The translations under genes and the position numbers were made by a program. This document shows positions 60,732 through 64,000 of a stretch of DNA of 64,000 bases, one piece after another; positions within the stretch are counted from its first letter, which is position 1, and every line of letters begins with the position of its first letter. The stretch spans positions 434,001 through 498,000 of the forward strand of contig NZ_NIDE01000005.1 of assembly GCF_002197845.1 (NCBI RefSeq), written 5' to 3'. Below the pieces are notes generated by a model. That model was not told the DNA's origin and ran no database searches. It worked only from the letters and a program-made list of their open reading frames with translations. This DNA is from Fimbriiglobus ruber. Lineage in GTDB: Bacteria; Planctomycetota; Planctomycetia; Gemmatales; Gemmataceae.

Positions 60732-60907
60732 GCGGATGCGTCGAACACCGCCTGATCCCTCAGCCTGACGTGAGCTTCATCGACTGGGGTAGGAACGCCA
60801 CGATCAACGGGGTTCGAGGGGTCGGACCGGCACGGTACTACGGCGGGGAGGCGGCGGAGGTTTTTCGTGTGCTGCTTCGGTATTCGGGGAAGGAGAGCAG
60901 GGAATGA
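60728..60907 (+). CDS. Small protein, function unknown (GTG start)
   Basis: 59 residues, GTG 60728 in a GTGA overlap with the previous stop. Contains CVEHRLIPQPDVSFIDWGRN and a C-terminal helix (AAEVFRVLLRYSGKESRE). Ends in an ATGA overlap with the next gene. No family recognised. Confidence 0.5.
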   Translation: MSGCVEHRLIPQPDVSFIDWGRNATINGVRGVGPARYYGGEAAEVFRVLLRYSGKESRE

Positions 60908-61056
60908 GTTGCGAATCGCTGAATCAGAAGTGGACGGAAAAGCAGGTCGACGGCCTGATGTTTCGGCTTCTTCAAATGGCCTACCGAAAAGATAACAAAA
61001 CGTGCCGTTTTACCATCGAAGCGCTTAGGGCCAAATTACTGAAGGAGTTGACATGA
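60904..61056 (+). CDS. 50-residue helical protein
   Basis: ATG 60904 to TGA 61056, overlapping both neighbours by four bases. Sequence pattern: EKQVDGLMFRLLQMAYRKDN, CRFTIEALRAKLLKELT. Predicted entirely helical, basic. Function unknown. Confidence 0.5.
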   Translation: MSCESLNQKWTEKQVDGLMFRLLQMAYRKDNKTCRFTIEALRAKLLKELT

Positions 61057-61961
61057 CGACCGAACCGCCAATTGAGAAACTGACAAGAGTACGCAATTCC
61101 CTGGCAATCATTAGCGGTCGCTGCTGGCCAGAATGCGAAGCTCATGTCACGAATTCTATCGCTATCCTAGATGGCCTTATAGCTCACCCGACACCGGATT
61201 TGTTGCTGATTGAGAAGTTAGAAGCCGAAGCTGACTACTGGCGCAAGAACAACGCATCAAGTGTGGTGTGCGGGATGGAAAAGGCTATCGATACCGTCCG
61301 TCAGCATCAGGGCACACCGGTAATGGCCGAGTGCATAATTGGTTTGTTGCGGCCAATTGCCGACAGGGAATGGGACGGGAAGTGGCGGATACAAAAAGCC
61401 ATCGCAGCTTTGCAGGATGCCTTTGCCGGCGGTGGCAAACCGATCCAGAGTGAGAGAAAAGGCGATGCAAGTGAGATACGGGCGTTCAAAGAAGAAAGCG
61501 TGGTGGCCGTCATGAACGCAATCATGCCGAACATGCTTAACACAAAGCGAGCCAGGGAATGCGCGCATCAGGCAATAAATGCTTACCTCCGCACAACGGA
61601 GCCGGTGTTGGACATAGAAAGGGTTGCGTTTGTAAAAAAGCAGGTGTACGATCCGGCGCATTGTTTGGTGACCTCTGGTGAGGATAACGCGCAAAGCGCG
61701 GAAGCGGGTTCGATTCCTGCTCCCCAGCCAACTCCCCCTCCGTATTCCATCTCGACGTCCGAACAGCCGGTGTCGGTATCACTGGATAAATGCGCAAAGG
61801 CAGCAACTGATGAGCTAAAGCATCAAATGGGCGGCCACGCCATTCCAGGCGTTCCTGAACAGGTAGAGAGCTGGACGGCACAAGGGGATGTCAATTGTGC
61901 CGATTTCAAAGCAATAGCTAAAGCCGTCCTAGACGCAGCGGAGGTGCCTTATGTCGCGTGA
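61053..61961 (+). CDS. 302-residue protein of unknown function
   Basis: It begins in the ATGA overlap. The N-terminal half is helical and resembles small phage accessory proteins (EKLTRVRNSLAIISGRCWPE, LIEKLEAEADYWRKNNASSV). The C-terminal half holds a second helical unit (ESVVAVMNAIMPNMLNTKRA, ARECAHQAINAYLR). Low-complexity linkers (PAPQPTPPPYSISTSEQPVS) separate the parts. It overlaps the start of the next gene by 11 bases. No motif for a catalytic function. Confidence 0.6.
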   Translation: MTTEPPIEKLTRVRNSLAIISGRCWPECEAHVTNSIAILDGLIAHPTPDLLLIEKLEAEADYWRKNNASSVVCGMEKAIDTVRQHQGTPVMAECIIGLLRPIADREWDGKWRIQKAIAALQDAFAGGGKPIQSERKGDASEIRAFKEESVVAVMNAIMPNMLNTKRARECAHQAINAYLRTTEPVLDIERVAFVKKQVYDPAHCLVTSGEDNAQSAEAGSIPAPQPTPPPYSISTSEQPVSVSLDKCAKAATDELKHQMGGHAIPGVPEQVESWTAQGDVNCADFKAIAKAVLDAAEVPYVA

Positions 61962-62601
61962 TTTCAGTGAGGTTTGCCCCGCATGCGGGCACCAATGCAT
62001 GACAGTCGCCCAATGCCATTGGGCGCAGGCTGCCAAGGCCGAGCAACAGCCGGTTAGTCCTGAGAACGCCCCTTTCGAGAACCAAGCCTCCACGCCAGTT
62101 CTAGAATCGGGCGAAACGAGGACTAACGAACAGCCGGTTGATTGCCGTAAAGAATTTGAGAAATGGGCGCATGCCCACGGCTATTTCGATTGCGGGCATT
62201 GGGACGAAAGCAAGCAGCGATACGCGGGTATGGAGTTGCGTGCTGCATGGCACGCTTGGCAAGCTAGAGGGGAACCAAAGCGGGAATTGAGCAAAGCTGC
62301 CTATGATGTTGTTGCCGAAAGAAATCGCCAAATTACATCCGAAGGCTGGTCTTTAGCCCATGACGACAAATATGACGCCGGGGAACTTATAAATGCCGCA
62401 ATAGCCTACGTGGGCCAACTCAACCACCACAATCCCGTCTGGTGGAAGCAGTATTGGCCATGGAACATGGATTGGTACAAGCCGAAAAACAGACGGAGGG
62501 ATGTGATTAAAGCGGCAGCCCTGCTTGTGGCAGAAATAGAACGCATTGATCGACTGCCTGACCAAACAAAAGAGCAAGGAAGGCGGGGTTCAGATGAGTG
62601 A
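61951..62601 (+). CDS. Ea22-like phage accessory protein
   Basis: 216 residues. A CPACGHQC zinc-like motif lies at the N-terminus. A segment seen in many phage proteins follows (CRKEFEKWAHAHGYFDCGHW, ELRAAWHAWQAR). The C-terminal unit carries the Ea22-type pattern: AYDVVAERNRQITSEGWSLA, then a Trp-rich WPWNMDWYKPKNRRRDVIKA and ALLVAEIERIDR. The same unit is widespread in phage and prophage early regions. Its codon use is less GC-rich than the host's. Role unknown. Confidence 0.7.
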   Translation: MSRDFSEVCPACGHQCMTVAQCHWAQAAKAEQQPVSPENAPFENQASTPVLESGETRTNEQPVDCRKEFEKWAHAHGYFDCGHWDESKQRYAGMELRAAWHAWQARGEPKRELSKAAYDVVAERNRQITSEGWSLAHDDKYDAGELINAAIAYVGQLNHHNPVWWKQYWPWNMDWYKPKNRRRDVIKAAALLVAEIERIDRLPDQTKEQGRRGSDE

Positions 62602-62800
62602 TGAATGCATTATTCGTACAGCGATGCAGCTTGTGCTGACCCCTACTCTCGACCTTATTCATCGCGATCCCCATCAATGGAGCGACAGGCCATGCAGCAC
62701 TTGCAAAGCCGTGACTCCGTTATTGAGACAGAATTTTGGATGCTACAGGTATCAGGCGGAAAAGCGGGCGAGAACTCAAATAGAAAGTAATCAGCCATGA
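62594..62800 (+). CDS. Small Cys-containing protein
   Basis: 68 residues from ATG 62594, overlapping the Ea22-like gene. Contains CIIRTAMQLVLTPTLDLIHR and CSTCKAVTPLLRQNFGC (a possible zinc or disulfide cluster). It overlaps the next start by four bases. Confidence 0.5.
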   Translation: MSDECIIRTAMQLVLTPTLDLIHRDPHQWSDRPCSTCKAVTPLLRQNFGCYRYQAEKRARTQIESNQP

Positions 62801-63141
62801 CCCCCGACCAGATCACCACCTCTCGCGACCGGCTCGTCTCTGAAGGCTTCCACTCCTCGTCGGAAGCCGTGAGGGTTCATGAGCGATTACTGGCGCTTAT
62901 GGCCGCCCAGGAGGTGAATACCGAGGGAGCCGTGGCGTCGATCGTGGACCTCCAGGTGGAGTGCGAGAAACTCCAAGAGCAGGTCGAGAGGTTAAAAAGA
63001 GCTGCGGTGCTTGCGGTCGCTCCATTGGAAGCGATGAATATATCCGGATCGTTGATTTTCGTGTGCCCAGAGGTGCGGTATGCGGTAGCCGGGGGGATTC
63101 AGGCAGTGAGAGAAGTAATCACAGAAAGTGAGGATAAATGA
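62797..63141 (+). CDS. Small coiled-coil protein
   Basis: 114 residues, starting in the ATGA overlap. Helix-rich with heptads (ECEKLQEQVERLKRAAVLAV) and an N-terminal RDRLVSEGFHSSSEAVRVHE segment. Likely oligomeric; function unknown. Ends in the next gene's ATGA. Confidence 0.55.
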   Translation: MTPDQITTSRDRLVSEGFHSSSEAVRVHERLLALMAAQEVNTEGAVASIVDLQVECEKLQEQVERLKRAAVLAVAPLEAMNISGSLIFVCPEVRYAVAGGIQAVREVITESEDK

Positions 63142-63704
63142 CTGAAGCGTTCCCGTTAGCATGGCCCTCCGGAAAACCCCGGACCCGTAATCCCCAACGA
63201 AGCCGGTTTGATGTCTCGTTTGCCACGGCTCGCGACTGCCTTCTCCATGAGATCCGGCTGCTCGGTGGAACCCTTCCAGTCCTATCCACGAACATCCCGC
63301 TTCGCCGCGACGGTTTGCCCTACGCGAATCAACCTCAACCCTCTGATCGGGGTGTGGCGGTTTACTTCACCCACAAGGGCCAACAGATGTGCTTCTGCTG
63401 CGACCGTTGGGATTCTGTCGCAGACAACGTCCAGGCGATCCGAAAGACGATAGAGGCGCTTCGGGGAATCGAACGTTGGGGAACCGGGGACATGGTGCAA
63501 CAGGCGTTTACCGGCTTCGTCGCGTTGCCCAGTAATTCGCCGTGGGACGTTTTGGGTCTGAAGGCAGGGGCAAATCGATCGGAAGTCGAAGTCGCTTATC
63601 GCGAGAAGGCCAAAAGTTGTCATCCCGACAGGCCCAGCGGCAGCCACGAACAGATGGCTCGACTGAACGCGGCTCGGGACGTGTTGCTGAGGAGAGTGGG
63701 ATGA
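63138..63704 (+). CDS. J-domain (DnaJ-like) mobile-element protein
   Basis: 188 residues. The N-terminal domain is the type common in phage and plasmid proteins: FDVSFATARDCLLHEIRLLG, LRRDGLPYANQPQPSDRGVA, VYFTHKGQQMCFCCDRW. It is joined to a C-terminal J-domain: WDVLGLKAGANRSEVEVAYR, EKAKSCHPDRP with the intact HPD tripeptide, and LNAARDVLL. The HPD motif would let it stimulate a host DnaK. Replication or packaging roles are known for J-proteins of other elements. Confidence 0.82.
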   Translation: MTEAFPLAWPSGKPRTRNPQRSRFDVSFATARDCLLHEIRLLGGTLPVLSTNIPLRRDGLPYANQPQPSDRGVAVYFTHKGQQMCFCCDRWDSVADNVQAIRKTIEALRGIERWGTGDMVQQAFTGFVALPSNSPWDVLGLKAGANRSEVEVAYREKAKSCHPDRPSGSHEQMARLNAARDVLLRRVG

Positions 63705-63958
63705 CCGATTCAAACCTCAAGTCATCCGACCATGTCCCGCAAGACCCGGCCGTTGAAAATGCGCTCCTTCGAGGGGCATTGTGGCTGGCGACGAAATCCC
63801 TCAAGCGATACCACGACGCGAAGCACACCAAGCTTGAGGCGGAAATCGATGGATCACCCCGTTTCCAGGTCATCGTGACAGAGGAAGCACGACAGAAGGC
63901 AGCGGACGCGATTACGCGAGCGGAGGGAATGCTTCAGGGGAAAGGGCATGGTCGATGA
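63701..63958 (+). CDS. Small protein, function unknown
   Basis: 85 residues from ATG 63701 (ATGA overlap with the J-domain gene). Helical (VENALLRGALWLATKSLKRY) with a basic middle and an acidic helix (ITRAEGMLQGK). Overlaps the next start by four bases. Confidence 0.5.
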   Translation: MTDSNLKSSDHVPQDPAVENALLRGALWLATKSLKRYHDAKHTKLEAEIDGSPRFQVIVTEEARQKAADAITRAEGMLQGKGHGR

Positions 63959-64000
63959 GCGGTTGGCTTCAAGTTCAGTGTCTGGGCGTCCCGGCTTCGC
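63955..64000 (+). CDS. Start of a further overlapping gene, cut by the window end
   Basis: ATG 63955 lies in an ATGA overlap with the previous stop, continuing the pattern of the run. Only 15 residues (MSGWLQVQCLGVPAS) are inside the window; no call possible. Its last 18 bases repeat those at 57820-57837 with one difference. Confidence 0.4.
   Translation, partial: MSGWLQVQCLGVPAS

Larger units (their letters stand above)
41221..64000. mobile_element. Integrated mobile element at tRNA-Phe (left part; right end outside window)
   Basis: From the base after tRNA-Phe the GC content falls and gene style changes to short, tightly packed, overlapping genes. Hallmarks: tyrosine integrase beside the tRNA; excisionase-like HTH protein; ParB-like protein; VirD4/TraG-like coupling ATPase; XRE regulator; DarB-like methylase-helicase; phage-type Ea22-like and J-domain proteins. 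The right attachment site, expected to repeat the 3' part of the tRNA, is not inside the window. Relaxase, mating-pair or capsid genes are also not visible, so the element class stays open (integrative plasmid, ICE or phage-plasmid). Confidence 0.85.

Overview
The window most likely comes from a member of the Gemmataceae (Planctomycetota; a Gemmata- or Fimbriiglobus-like bacterium). The evidence is a high-GC chromosome, a DUF1559 protein, a truncated DUF1080 protein, a BBP7-type outer-membrane barrel protein, a Uma2 nuclease, and many insertion sequences. The genus is inference; no rRNA gene is present.

Bases 1-41220 are host chromosome, heavily worked over by mobile elements. 1-8300 holds a frameshifted DUF1559 gene, a two-frame IS with terminal repeats and 5-bp target duplications (1228-2934), a DUF1080 gene cut by an ISKra4-type IS (3610-5326), and a secreted beta-propeller gene split by an ISAs1-type IS with a 10-bp target duplication (6528-7818). 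8433-17542 is ordinary chromosome: type IIA topoisomerase subunit A, Uma2 nuclease, PhnD-like binding protein, TolC-like channel, a three-domain ThiE fusion and a zinc-ribbon protein. An unassigned IS follows at 17589-19322. After it come a small two-repeat protein, an MFS transporter, an EamA transporter and IS debris. 23513-30300 is a minus-strand gene set: MFS anion transporter, fused E1 alpha/beta 2-oxo-acid dehydrogenase, E2, an SDR with altered catalytic residues, and an ATP-grasp protein. 30490-36197 holds IS remnants around an S9 peptidase. Then come a large protein of unknown function, the BBP7 barrel, and thiC behind a TPP riboswitch. With the ThiE fusion, the window carries both the pyrimidine branch (ThiC) and the coupling step (ThiE) of thiamin synthesis.

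At 41148-41220 lies tRNA-Phe(GAA) with a clear promoter. From the next base to the end of the window (about 22.8 kb, end not reached) the DNA is an integrated mobile element with lower GC and different gene style. It has a tyrosine integrase next to the tRNA, an excisionase-like HTH protein, and a minus-strand module: ParB-like protein, VirD4/TraG-like coupling ATPase, membrane protein and several tiny genes, with an ISH3-like IS lying inside it. A divergently transcribed, AT-rich, membrane-anchored XRE regulator follows, then a 1745-residue methylase-helicase resembling phage P1 DarB. The rest is a dense run of tiny accessory genes, many overlapping by 4 bases (RHH, HTH, zinc finger, Ea22-like, J-domain). 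No relaxase or structural conjugation genes are visible, so the class (ICE, integrative plasmid or phage-plasmid) is open.

Most novel-looking items: the tRNA-Phe element with its DarB-like protein (C-terminal sliding-clamp-type motif) and membrane XRE protein; the dehydrogenase operon with a possibly non-catalytic SDR and an ATP-grasp partner; the ClpN-ThiD2-ThiE fusion; and the frameshift-organised transposase.
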